In this document: positions 48,566 through 59,719 of the stretch, one piece after another
How the letters are laid out: each line of letters opens with the position of its first letter
Position numbering within the stretch: the stretch's first letter is position 1
Source: Dryococelus australis
Taxonomy: Eukaryota; Arthropoda; Insecta; Phasmatodea; Phasmatidae
NCBI GenBank assembly: GCA_029891345.1
Contig: CM057005.1
Coordinates: 69,167,232-69,231,231 of the forward strand
DNA: 64,000 nt
Direction of reading: 5' to 3'
Notes under the pieces: model-generated
The model's input: only the letters and a program-made list of their open reading frames with translations
Told to the model about the DNA's origin: nothing
Database searches by the model: none
Made by a program: the position numbers and the translations under genes

Positions 48566-48981
48566 TTTTGTGGTAAGGGGAAACATTTTTTGTACAAACG
48601 AACCATTTAATTACTTGGAAAATTAATTTTGTGTGCAAATAGTTATATATGTTTACAACTCGATTCAGCACTTATTTGACACAAAAAGTAGCTGAGATGG
48701 GAAATTATGTGATTAATACTCTTAGGATCACCATATTTGGTCCATTACGTTTCATTTCATCATTGCTGTTCACATTCCACACTTTGTTGAAGTCAAGGGT
48801 TCTGCATATCATGATTGATGACAGTGTATGCACAGTCAGTTTCCCAAGCAGGCAGCATTACAGTGTGTCACTGCTACATTCAAACTTCATGGTCGAAAGT
48901 ACAACCACATCCCAAAGCCAATTTGCTGGGCTGTCAAGCATGCTTGTGTGCCAGGCATTTATCCAAGGGAGAGTCTACACC

Positions 48982-49008
48982 AAAAAAAAAAAAAAAAAAA
49001 AAAAAAAA
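48982..49008. repeat. Poly(A) run of about 27
   Basis: A homopolymer follows several short overlapping open frames (48649-48981). It could be the tail of a retroposed transcript, but no target-site duplication or recognisable protein was seen. Confidence 0.8.
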
Positions 49009-49637
49009 CCCCACACCTCTCCAGTGGGATGAAAGGAAAAATATCTATCAGATATTAAAGTAGCAAGAGATGAAATTTTTAGAGAAGAATTGAATTCTTC
49101 ATGAAATGGTAGCTGAGCACTTTCCTAGGTTATTTTTACTTATGTCTAGCCTCTATTGTTATTACTGCAGGCTGTATCAGAATTCGTGAGGGATGAAGGA
49201 CTGATTAAAAATAAACGGACAAATTTTTTTTTTTTTTTTAATTTGTTTATAATGCTTTAAAAATACACACCACCATTATTTGCAACATTTAAATTACCTG
49301 TCTCTCCTATTGACACATATTCTCCGCGAGTGCAATATGTAATGTCAATCTAAATTCAAATTTAAATCCTTATTGCTGTCTTTACATTGGTGACACACTT
49401 ATTATCTATACATATTCAATCCAAGTGTCCATCGCCATTATTCAAAATGTCTTGTCATTCATGCATCCAGTTCAACAATAGTCCTGTTGCTTGTTGCCTC
49501 TTCACTTTGCTGGTTCTGCACTTATATAAGCCCACTGGCCCGATCCAGAAGCTTCCCTGCACCCCGCATTGTACTGAGGGAGGGAGAGGGCGAAGACTAG
49601 AACATTATTGCAGTGATAACCCAAGTAATTGAATCTT

Positions 49638-50060
49638 CTATGTACAGAAGGTGGGACGAATCCTGATAGGCTCATCACTGTAGGCTTCCTTCGTCACTGC
49701 ATGCTGTTCTGTGGTCAATTGTGATGCCCTTGACAAAATGTGATATGCATGCTCGAATAGGATGGGGCAAGGGAAGTGATGCAAAGTGGCCATATGTAAC
49801 ATTGCCCCCTCCTCAAGTCTGTTCTTTTTGAACAGACTCTGCAACATCCAGATCTTCATAGAGTGCCATTCAGTCAAAGTGAACCACCGTGAATTTTTTC
49901 TCCGGGTAACCATGACGACAAATCTAAAAGGACGTATCACTGAATTTCTTCAGATACGATAGGGATCTTCCCAGCATTCCTGGTAACATAACCTGTAGCC
50001 TTCTTGATATTTAGTATCATACAGCTACACTAATAACTGTCCTTCTCTGAATGTCTCTTA
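49638..50060 (-). pseudogene. Ty3/gypsy integrase C-terminal remnant
   Basis: The minus strand near 50,030-49,960 reads QLLV-stop-LYDTKYQEG and then ECWEDPYRI. This matches the GPY/F region at the end of gypsy integrases, with a TAG stop where Trp is expected. It continues as FVVMVTRRKNSRWFTLTEW in the frame 49638-49940. The frame is broken by at least two stops and one frameshift. Confidence 0.6.
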
Positions 50061-50504
50061 AGCAGTACTCGAGTCATGTAGCATGTTCTTTTTGATGCCT
50101 GTTGAAACTGTGGTAAGTTCGTCTTCTGCTTCTTTCACAGGCTTCCTTCCCATGAAGAAACATACATGCAACTACATTCCCTATTTGGACTTCTCTCTTC
50201 TCGTTCACATTATCTGCAGTGTCTTGGGTAGTTCGACTCCTATATCCTGGTCCTTCTTATTTCTAGGTAGCACTGTTTCTTCTGTTCCTAAGGTACGTTG
50301 TTTCCAGTAGTAGTGGTTTGGCTGGGCATCGAATTATAAACACTGTTGTGTTGGACGATATCTTTGCCTGCCGGGCTTGCAAGTGTCCTTAATTTCCATA
50401 GCTCCAACATTCTCTGCATGTACATTGATGATGGGCAGATATTGCTGCCTCTATGCGGTTTAGGAGTTCTCCTACTGCTGTTGCATCCTGCAATTCCTTT
50501 GGGG

Positions 50505-50546
50505 GCACTGAGCTCTTGTATGTTCTGTTCGGCCACACTTCCAACA
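50505..50546 (-). pseudogene. Retroelement CCHC zinc knuckle
   Basis: The minus strand encodes CWKCGRTEHTRAQC, a perfect CX2CX4HX4C nucleocapsid knuckle, preceded by Pro/Arg and followed by PQRNC and stops. It lies only about 450 bp upstream of the integrase end of the same orientation, so protease, reverse transcriptase and most of the integrase are deleted between them, or these are two elements. Confidence 0.8.
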
Positions 50547-50903
50547 TTCCCAACGTGGTGGTGGACAAAAGTGTTGCTCCCTAGTAAAGATTCTGGTGGG
50601 GATGTATTTCATTGTAGTCTCCAACTTTATCTAGCTTTGACTTATTTGCAGAATTTTATGCATGCCCCTGAAATCACTATTCCAATTCTTACTATATCAA
50701 AAAAAGTTCAGCCAAGAAAATAAGTATAATAATACTTATGAGTACACATACCTACAGCAACAAAATTATCCCCAGGCTTGTAAATCTTCCTACAAAGGTG
50801 GAATAAACTTTGCATTCCTTGGCTAACGGAGCAGAATACCATAGTAGAGCCAGCAGCATACAGTATCCACTTCAGGCAGAAGAAACAGCGAACAGTATAT
50901 GAT

Positions 50904-50949
50904 AGCAGAAGTATTTATTTTCTTATAGCAGAAGTATTTATTTTCTTAT
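50904..50949. repeat. Perfect 23-bp tandem duplication
   Basis: Two identical adjacent 23-bp units (50904-50926, 50927-50949), each starting AGCAGAAGTATTTATTTT. The following 50,975-51,010 contains a CCCTGATATTTCCCTGA word also found near both ends of the 61.6 kb MITE. Confidence 0.95.
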
Positions 50950-51009
50950 TAAATACATTTATAGCTATTTTATCTAAATTCCCTGATATTTCCCTGACTT
51001 GTAAATGTA

Positions 51010-54000
51010 AACTTGCCGGACTTTCCCATGTTTTTCCTGTCTGCATTATCTATTTTCTTGTCTACATTGTTGTTGACACTATTTATTGTGCTGCTAATTT
51101 GGGTATTTACAGTTTAATTTACACTTCCCTTCACTCGACTAATTTTGTTATCAAGGCTATTAATACTTGCATCTACTGTCTTCTTTTAAGTTTACTGAAT
51201 GTAGGGTCTTATCTTCTGTAACCTCATGCCTAGCTGTGCCACTCGTTGGAATAAATATTATGAGTGTGTTGTGATAGCCATTTTTTTTTAATATTAGTGT
51301 TGTCAGAAAAACTGTTTCATCAGAAATGTTGTCTCAGCTTCTTTGAAATAAAAAAAAAATTCTAAGAAAAAATAAGGCAAAATTTGAAACAAGTCAAATA
51401 TCTTAGCAATCTATATAAATCAGTCACCAATTTGGCACCTAGTTTTATTCCACCATGATTACAACTGACAGATTTTGTGAATAGTTTAAGTACTTTTATG
51501 AAGTTTTTTAACTGTGTACCGTTTTGGTGATGTTGTCTACAGTCATTGCAATTAATTGATGCCATATTTTATAGGTATAGCAGATGCAAAAAGGATGTAG
51601 ATATCAACTAGGCTGTGTTGGGATTTGTGCTATGAGGACTGTGATGTAGTTTGACTCGAGTAATGCCAATCTTTTCTGCTGTTTAGATAATATTAGGTAC
51701 TCTTTTGACAAAATTTTAATGTTTGAAAATTTATTGTGTGTAAAATATACTAAACTCAGATTGTAGTATGGTGAAAATTATTTCTGCCATATTCACTTTT
51801 GGCAGGTTCTTTTTCCAAGATATGTACCATAAAAGTTACATGTGATCAAGTGTTGCCATTACTGGCTTAATGTTCTCAGTGAGCGCACATTTACATTTGC
51901 TAGCCTTTATGTGCACATTGTTTTTCAATACTAATCAGCTGTTGCTAGTATGTATACAGTTTGTCCGGCTATGATCTCTGTTTCTTGCTAACTAGACAAT
52001 TCCAGTTCTACATAGAAAATGCAGAATAAAATTATTTTTTTGTCAACTGCTCATGTTATGAATGTATAATTTTCCAACTCCGTTTTATTTCCCAGTATGC
52101 TGCTCTTGTTAGCACAGTAAGAAACTATGCCTATTACAAACATACATAACCACTTAGCTTTACAAGTGTGGGTCTAATATCACCTTGTAAATAGCCCATA
52201 GGCTATCAAACTCAACAGGATGTTTGTCAACAATTGTATAACATTTGTATTTGATGAATATTGGATAGTAAGATTGTTCACCTTCATTGTCATTACATGC
52301 ATTTGTCTTGACTAAGGGAAAACTATGGCATGCAGCGATAGTTTAGTTTAAATGAATGAAAATATGAGGATGTGAAACATTTCCAGTGACGCAAGTATAA
52401 GCTGTTCACGGAATTTTACTAACATACAGACTGGTAAGTAGGCTCCCAGTTAGTTGGCAGAAAATTAAAATAGTTCTTCACATCATGTTCTGAGTTTAAT
52501 TTTTAAATTTATGGCAAAGCAGATTGGTACTTGACTGAAGATGGAACTGGTGTGTGTTTGGTTTCAGACATCCATATTTTAAGTGCACTTTTTTTCACAG
52601 TACCTATATGTATATGTATTTTGTACTACCTAACATTTAAAAGTTTATGCTGAAGCATTATTCACATGTAGTTAAAAAACAGTAAAAAAAAAAAAAAACT
52701 ATGAAATTTACACAGAAATTCTCTTGATTTTTAATTTTGTTCTGTCAATTTACCTTTCATATATTGTAGTATGATAGTATGATGCTGATTTAACTATGTG
52801 AAACATATTTTTTTTCCCCTGTTTTAACATTTTAAATTTAAAACAAATTTTATGTAGTAAAAAAAATTTATGCAGCAAAAAAAAATCATATATACTACTA
52901 CCATTCGCAAACATTTTTCCAATGTGCAGTCTGAAAACATAGTGGATGTGATGTAATTTTTTATAGTGTAGCAATTAAAAGGCTTGCTTTTATTTTAATT
53001 ACAGGCCTAGGAATGTGTATGATATTCTGTATCTTGAGAGACAGCAACATCACAGTTCTTGTAATGCAGGTTATCTGGATGACTGTTTAAATTTATCTTA
53101 TTTGCATATGTTTAAATTAGTATGCCTGTTGTGTATTTTTGAAGTGGACTGAAGTATAAAATGATAATAAAAATTATGTAGAAAACAACTTTGGTTATTA
53201 TTTGCAACTACTTACGCCCTTTTCTTGATAGCCATCTCTTCAGAAGGTAAGTATTACAAATTATTCCCAGCACTTTGTTTTGTGTAAGAACAAGTCAGTA
53301 TTTGTAAATATAGTTATTTTTAAAACTTTAAAGTTTACTCATGAGCATTTGTTTATTTATTCATGTACAGTGTATATAAATAGAAAAGTAATCATTTCCT
53401 GCATTCCCTGTTATTTTGTACCTACTGTAAATTATTCATTATCAACAACATATTTATGCATAGAAGTAAATTACATACCATTATGTAACTTCTTGTAGAT
53501 GTGTATAACTAGTGTGTTATTCTGTGGGGAATCACTAATCTTTGCATTTATAACAGGTGGCACAGAACATATCCTTGGAAACCTACTTTGAATGAAAGGT
53601 GTGAATCATGGAATCCAGTGCTACAAATTTCCTGAAGTGTGGATTGCATTCCAATACCTTAATCGGCACTAGTTTGTCTAAATGATAATTTGTTCTGGAG
53701 CATAATGCACTACAGGTATTTTTGACATAAGTGCAGTTTTTTGGCTCCAAAAGTTTGATAATTCCAGCGTGCCAACTTTAACGGTTTATCCGTAAAATTT
53801 ACAGAAGTCACTCACTTTTTACAGTTTTATGGGAGAGTTGAAATTTTTATGGATTTTTAGCGTACACCAAATATCATAACATTATTTTTTTTATCAACAG
53901 GATGTGTCTGTCTATTTTTTATTAAGCGCTCTCATGGTTTTTCATTAGCCGTTTGTGTTGTGATGTACATGTAGCCAATAACAAAAAATATTTATTTTAA

Positions 54001-54200
54001 AATTAAGAATTAAATATTGTTGCTCATTGGCCTTCTCAGTTTTAGTTTGACTCGAGCAGCCAATGATGGAGTGTTTTTCATAACGTCTTTGTTTCTCAAG
54101 AAGGCATGTTTCTTTACAGGAGTTTGTCGAGTCATGCTAGTCAGCAGTAAAACTAATCTCGTTACGTAAATATACTCCTCAGTTTATGTTTTGGTCTATT
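51010..54200. other. AT-rich stretch without genes
   Basis: No coding, RNA or repeat-family signal was recognised beyond A/T homopolymers. Confidence 0.6.
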
Positions 54201-54274
54201 TTTTTAGCGCCAGTATTAATGAAATACTATTTAAAGCATGTGTTGAGTATATTTTGTGACTGTATGAATTACTT

Positions 54275-54829
54275 ATGTTTTTAACCTTAGCTATTAGGTT
54301 ACATGCAGCTTCTAAAATGAACTATGTAATGACAATTAAAAAGTACTTTGTTAAAAGGCATTTTTACTACTGCAGAAAACCTAAGAAACAGTATTTTCAA
54401 ATTTTCCGAGAATTTTACAAGCAGGATTTTCCTTGCATTTTAAAGTCAGATAAAGGGCACAAATTTGCATTTTGTTCAATATGCTGTTGCAATTTTATTA
54501 TTGCATGTGATGTAAAGAATGACATTACAAACCACTTGAAATGTTCCAAACATGTCATTAACATCAAAAGTGCAGAACAAAACAAAAAAAAATCAGTATC
54601 TGTAAATTTTTTTGTGGTAGTTGTAGCCCAGACAGTTAGTTTACTTATTTCTTGCTGGAACATAATATTCCTCTTGAGCGAAAGTGCTCGTGCAGTACCT
54701 CTATTTAAGAAAATGTTTCCTCGGTCAGAGGTAGGTAAAAGATATGATTGTGGGAGAACAAAAACATCAGCCATAATGCAAGAAATGGCAGAAGATACTT
54801 GTCGAAATGTCGTTGATAGTTTGCAGTGA
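54275..54829 (+). pseudogene. hAT-type transposase N-terminal fragment with BED-like finger
   Basis: The 184-codon frame resembles the N-terminus of hAT-superfamily transposases and their domesticated relatives (ZBED-type). FAFCSICCCNF begins a BED-like finger with C67-x2-C70-x16-H87-x5-H93. A linker follows, then PLFKKMFPRSEVGKRYDCG and RTKTSAIMQEMA, wording typical of this group just before the catalytic domain. The first 35 or so codons look like flanking DNA, so the annotated Met may not be original. The frame ends because an LTR begins at 54827: its first three bases TGA are the stop codon. The catalytic and dimerisation domains are absent. Either a decayed transposon or a truncated host derivative. 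Confidence 0.75.
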
Positions 54830-55798
54830 TGTATGACGCTTTTCTAATATATATGCAACCGACTTTGTCTCATCTGTGCGTATCTCCTTGGCGCACCAGA
54901 CACTGTCTGAAGCAGTACTACAACTACCAGACTGCCTCCAGGTTATGTCCCTTGTCACGGAGACTAATACAGACATCAGTTTTGTACTGTTTGCCCGTGG
55001 TAAGAAAGCCACATCCCCCCCCCCCCCTCGTAAGAAACGTGAATAACCACCCTCGATGGTAAAGTAGTTCAATAGCATGCCAAGCGCCACTACCACTCTG
55101 GCCACCCAACAGCCGCTGCCAGCAGACACAGATGACTTGACCGCCTGCAACCCTGCAGCCTGGATGACGGCGGGATGGCAGATACTTATACCTGCACGCG
55201 GCTCAGAAACATCAGTTGTTTGTCTGCTCTTCTAAGAGCAGCAAACCTCCAACAGCTCGCTTCACTACCGCGTGTGCTGGAGTTCTCTGCCTACCTCAAC
55301 GTCTTCTAGACTTACCAGAAGCTCTTCAATGACTTTGCCAATGCCTTACAGGCCTTCCAGTGGCTCTTCACCAGCAGACCTTGGCAAAATCATCAACTCC
55401 CTTGCCCGCTCACCCCTCCGGTAACAACAGTACACCCCCACTGCCCTTCTTTTAGTGGGTCCCCTAAGTCCCGTACGGAAACGGTACAAAATAGTTAGGG
55501 TCAGTTTATATAACAACCTAGTCGAACTGCCTTGCCAGCATAGAACCAGGTCCCCTTCACCTTGCTTTTGCATAGATAGTACTTCCGGTCCGCTTGAAGT
55601 AATTAGGAGGTAGTACTGTGTTTATTCCTCTCTGGAATAAAACACAAGTTCACTATTACTTGTGAGTATCAATCCTTAGGTGACTGTGTTACTCCCATGC
55701 AAACACCACGCCCAACAGAGTGAAGCAGGAGACCAGGATTTTCTACCATATTTTCCTAACCTAGTGTAGGACTGCGGGCTTCCCTTCAGGGACGCTCA
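54827..55798 (+). mobile_element. LTR (plus), about 970 bp
   Basis: Starts TGATGTATGACGC, matching the starts of the 42, 59 and 19 kb LTRs, and ends CCCTTCAGGGACGCTCA. It contains ACTTATACCTGCAC, a CTCTTCTAAGAG hairpin and CTCCAACAGCTCGC. It then has a second TATA-like TTTATATAAC (about 55,506), AGGAGGTAGTACTG, and the hairpin TTTATTCC/GGAATAAA whose 3' arm contains AATAAA (55636-55641). A C-run lies at about 55,014-55,027. It inserted into the hAT ORF. No matching 5-bp duplication or internal coding region was found, so solo or truncated. Confidence 0.75.
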
Positions 55799-55874
55799 TA
55801 CGTCAAATCGTACACATGCCGTTTTTTGCACCTCAGTGTACAGCAAGGACTGACTGAGTAATTTATTGATTGAG

Positions 55875-55905
55875 CGTGCGTGCGTGCGTGCGTGTGTGTG
55901 TGTGT
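55875..55905. repeat. GCGT/GT microsatellite
   Basis: GAGCGTGCGTGCGTGCGTGC followed by a GT run. Confidence 0.95.
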
Positions 55906-55979
55906 AAAAACTGGTGATCAAAAGTAAATGAAATAAAGCCACAAATAAATATTCTCTAACAAGGAACATGTTCTTAAGG

Positions 55980-56260
55980 AACCTATTTAAACTGAGAATG
56001 CAGCACCAGAAGGGCGCTAAAGAATGGTGGCTATTCCGAGAGGAAACGTCATTGGAGGGGTCCAAGGAAGACCAGGAGGGAGGTTTACCAAAGGACATTA
56101 GGGAAGATTGTTGACGGCATTAGCAGGACCCTCTGGTAGTTGGAAGGATCTCCAGAGCTGATGGTGGACATTTACTGTTGAGGACCTTCTGGAGGCTGCA
56201 GGTTAGCGACGTGGCGGAGTTCAAGCTGCTAGCTTACCCTGGTAAGACAATCTCTTGTGG
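55980..56260. other. GC-richer patch, unassigned
   Basis: Coding-like composition, for example a frame giving TVEDLLEAAG near 56,175, but stops are frequent and no family is recognised. Possibly a LINE fragment. Confidence 0.25.
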
Positions 56261-56289
56261 CCATTACATCAGGAGACAGGGGGTTAGAG

Positions 56290-56400
56290 CAGGGCTGCCA
56301 TCAGCCTTGAGGATCAAATCCTGGTTCCTGCATATAAAAATCCTGGAATCATTGGGTCAAATCCTGCAAAATCCTGGGAATTAAAAAAATTGCAAATTAC
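56290..56400. repeat. Repeat end with AAATCCTGG words
   Basis: CAGGGCTGCCATCAG is followed by four AATCCTG words in about 60 bp. The start resembles hAT-like ends (compare GGGTYGCCACA at 61.6 kb). No second end was located. Confidence 0.4.
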
Positions 56401-56546
56401 GGAACAAAAAAAGTGGATATGAAAGATGTTTACATATTTAATGGAGTTGTTTTGGTTTGGAATGTACAAACCATGGTAACTTTTTTTTCCACCACACTTA
56501 TACTTTCGTTTATATAACTGTATCGGCAATAATTTTTGTTTCCTCA

Positions 56547-57826
56547 CCATTGTGGCGTTTCGTTAGGGCAAGCAAGGCAAGCAGTGCTTGCCCAGAGAGT
56601 TTCCTGACAATATTATATTTAAAATAAATATTAAATTCTAACTTATATTTACTTTAAGGCAACTTTTCACTCATGCTGTACACATTCTACTCGGAAAAAA
56701 ATACTGTACATTATATGAAAACAACTCGTTGGCAAGCAAACCCAAGACATTTGGAAGCGCTGTAAGAAATCCTTTCAGCAGGTAGGCAGTCACAATGGTT
56801 TCCTGGCCGACAGAGAGGTTTAAGAGTAGGAAGACCGCCAGTTGAGGGGTGGGGGCTCATGGCTGCATTAACCTGTGTTAGAAGCTACGATGGTCGTGCT
56901 TTCTTCACCGAACTGAAGCAGACATAGCTGAAGCTGGCCTAGCAGCAAGCAGTTGGCGTAGTGCAGTTTACAGTAACTAGATTGATGTGTGGGCAAGTTC
57001 GCACACACAACATGAATCGTATTGTTTTTATTTAATTTAGTTTTAGTGCTGAGAATGTTATACATATTCGTGCGCGATGTATACCCTACATAAAAATTAT
57101 AAAATTACCATGTGAGACTGAGAACCGAGTAGATAGAATGAGTGCAACAGAAACATGTGGATGTAAGTATGGTGTGCGCGGATTAAGAGTGAAGCATTTT
57201 TCCAGCAGTGCTTTCACTTTTCAGGAAAGAAGTTACATCAAAAAAGAGGATAGGCAGACATCTGAATGTCATTTCCGAAAAAAAGTTTATCAGAAACACT
57301 CGTGTTTTGCTGGCCATGTTTATTGTTTTCAAAGGATAACACGTGGACTACAACTGGTTATTGTGACCTAACAATCCGCAGTGCTGTTCAAAAACAATGA
57401 GCATTCTGAAGTTCACATAAATTTGTTTTTGTCTTTTAAAGAATTTGGAAAAAATAGAGTTGACTGCTTCCCATCTTTACACGAACTAATAATCATTTAT
57501 CCCGTCTACACTTCTGTACAAACACAATTGCTCCGTATGTAAATACCTCACTGTCAATGGGTATTAAAATAATATTGATTTTGAGTGGACAAGGTTCCGG
57601 GTTTGATGAAGGTATTTTTGTAATATTTTTCACTTAGGCAAATTTTATGTTTAAAAATATTAATATTTTTAGAAGCAGTGTATTTTATATTTAGGTACGA
57701 AAAAATGTTTAAATGGCACCATTTTGCACCTCGAAATCCAAATTTTCTCGGGGGAGGGCGGACCTCCCCTCCCCCATAATTGGGGAGTAGCTTGCCCATG
57801 AAATTATAGCACGCGTCACCACTGAT
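56547..57826. mobile_element. Possible hAT-like non-autonomous element
   Basis: The left end (CATTGTGGCGTTTCGTTAGG, then a GGCAAGC-like word) and the right end on the minus strand (CAGTGGTGACGCGTGC, then GGGCAAGC) are loosely similar. The 3' part holds a palindromic GGGGGAGGGC...CCTCCCC segment (about 57,750-57,775) often seen near ends of such elements. There is no target duplication in register. A 77-codon frame (57138-57371) has no known motif. Confidence 0.3.
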
Positions 57827-58291
57827 GCCAAACGCAAAACACAGTCAATTCTGATTGCATGTGTAAAAATGGCAGTTCGCTGCATGTGATCATACAGCCA
57901 GGAACAGGAATATGTGGATAACTGTATACCCAAGCCAGTGTATATTTAAGCAAAATATCTTGGACATACACTATTGAAGTAATGGTATATATCCAAAATA
58001 TTTCACTTAATTATCCACCTCCATTATAAGAATCCTGCAGGGCACGAAGTCTGGTGTGGCCAAAACTATTTTGCACTTGGGTGGGATTCCCCTTACTGGT
58101 ATACCTGGGTGACACTTTGACTGGTTGAGCTTGCTGTGTTTCAGGCTGTGATACACTGGGATGTGTTCCAGTTCCTGGTGGGCTGGTGTGCAAGTGCTCA
58201 TGAGTGCTGGGTGTTGCTGAAGGTGTTGACTGAGGGAACAGGGTTCCCTGAAACCACAAGTAGGAAAGTTCAAGGGCTGTGTCCCGGCCCC

Positions 58292-58700
58292 TCAGGTAGG
58301 CTTTGAGAATGGGATGTGTGTCTCCATCATGCTTAGTTGGTGGAGTGAAGAGGTTGAACTTGTGTTCGGCCTCTGGCAGAGGGCTGCTGCTTGCTCCCAG
58401 GGACTGAGGTACTTGAGTCCAGTGAGGATTGGGTGAGGCTCCGACTGGTATTTAGTGTGTGTCTCAACCAGTTTAATCAATTTATGGATACCGCTGCAAC
58501 AGGAGTGTAGCATGAGGTCCGAGATAGAAAACACTACTATTGAACCTCGTGGAAGTGGAGCAGGTAATGCTGAGGTCCTACTCGGGTGTCAAACCACGTA
58601 CCATCTCCGCCAACCCAATGCAGTATCCCTATCCCCGTATCCAGGAGCAGAAGCGCGGTGCATACAGAGAGTCAGGTCTCACTGGCTGATGGTCTTAAGT
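58292..58700 (-). pseudogene. Gag-like domain, copy 4
   Basis: The frame 58292-58534 contains LMLHSCCSGIHKLIKLVETH and LKYLSPWEQAAALCQRP, followed after a frameshift by sequence matching the other copies (LHQLSMMETHIPF replaces the TRV/THP region). Upstream bases 58,540-58,700 are close nucleotide homologues of 2540-2690. It lies inside the 59 kb LTR in the expected gag position. Confidence 0.6.
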
Positions 58701-58953
58701 GGTTGAGCCTCTCTTGAGGACCAGTCTTCCTCACTCAGGGAATGCCCCCTCTGGCACCAGCAGGAAAGTGGTGGAGGGGGAGAGGGATAGGGAAAGAGAT
58801 ATATATATATATGAGATAGAGAGAGAAGCTAATGTCCTGGGCACCATGCTGCACATAAAGAGTGGCTGTCCAGGGGGTGGGGGTTGTGCATGCATGCATG
58901 TGTGTATACTCTATTAATGTGTGTGGTGGTTATAGCAAAATCTTTCGGTCACC

Positions 58954-59717
58954 TGCTGCCCCTCTGATGGGGCTGATGTTAACGGGGAAAGGTGCTATGG
59001 CTACCGGAGAGATACCTGTAAGTGGATGAAACTTGTTTCTTCCAATGAAGGAAATAAACAAATGGTGGTGTAGCACTACCTCCTACCAGCTGGAGCTTAT
59101 GGGAGCTGACCTATGTGAGACAGGTGTAGGCGACCTGTTCCTAGGCTAACAATGGTAGGTAGACGAGTGCTATGCTGCGATTTTGCCCTGATGGGTCTGG
59201 AAGTGTCTAGTGTTTAGTGACCTAGACGACAATTGGTAAAGACTGGTAGAGCAATAGAAGTCTTCGGCACCAAGAGCACGGTGAAGAACAGGAGATGAGC
59301 CGCTGATTCCTTCTGCACCAGGTAGAGCGGTGAAGGAACACAACAGACTGATGTTACACGGGACGTCACCCGCTATTTATACTCTGGCTGGCGCACCCTT
59401 GCTTGAGTTGGAGAGGGGATAGACGTGGCATAGATCCTGGGCATGTGACATCAATGGCCGGTGCTGGATCCAGGAGTATGGCTTGCTGATCGCACTAGTA
59501 ATCTGGCGGCGCTCTGTAGTACTTGGATGATCTCGGTGGCTCAGCCGGTGAACAGTACAATCTGGCGTGGAGTGTCCGTCATTTGATTTGGGTAGACAGT
59601 ACAATTTCCCAATATCTCATGGCGTGTAGAATCAAACTCCATGGAATCGTGCTGCAAAGTCATGTGCACTGATGAGTAGATGTTGATTAATCATTGTTGA
59701 AAGGATGTTAGGCATCA
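58954..59717 (-). mobile_element. LTR (minus), about 760 bp
   Basis: On the minus strand it starts TGATGCCTAACATCC (59717) and ends at GCCCCATCAGAGGGGCAGCA (58954), which forms a GCCCC/GGGGC hairpin. The TATA box CAGAGTATAAATAG (59374-59381) is identical to the 42 kb LTR. Two hairpin words follow (59309-59336 and 59262-59286), then AGGAGGTAGTGCTAC. The AATAAA position is degraded (GAAGAAAC). Confidence 0.75.
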
Positions 59718-59719
59718 AA

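Noticed and set aside
48649..49063. Three overlapping open frames ending in poly-lysine.
   Set aside because: The lysines are produced by a 27-base A run in all three frames; no recognisable protein precedes it.
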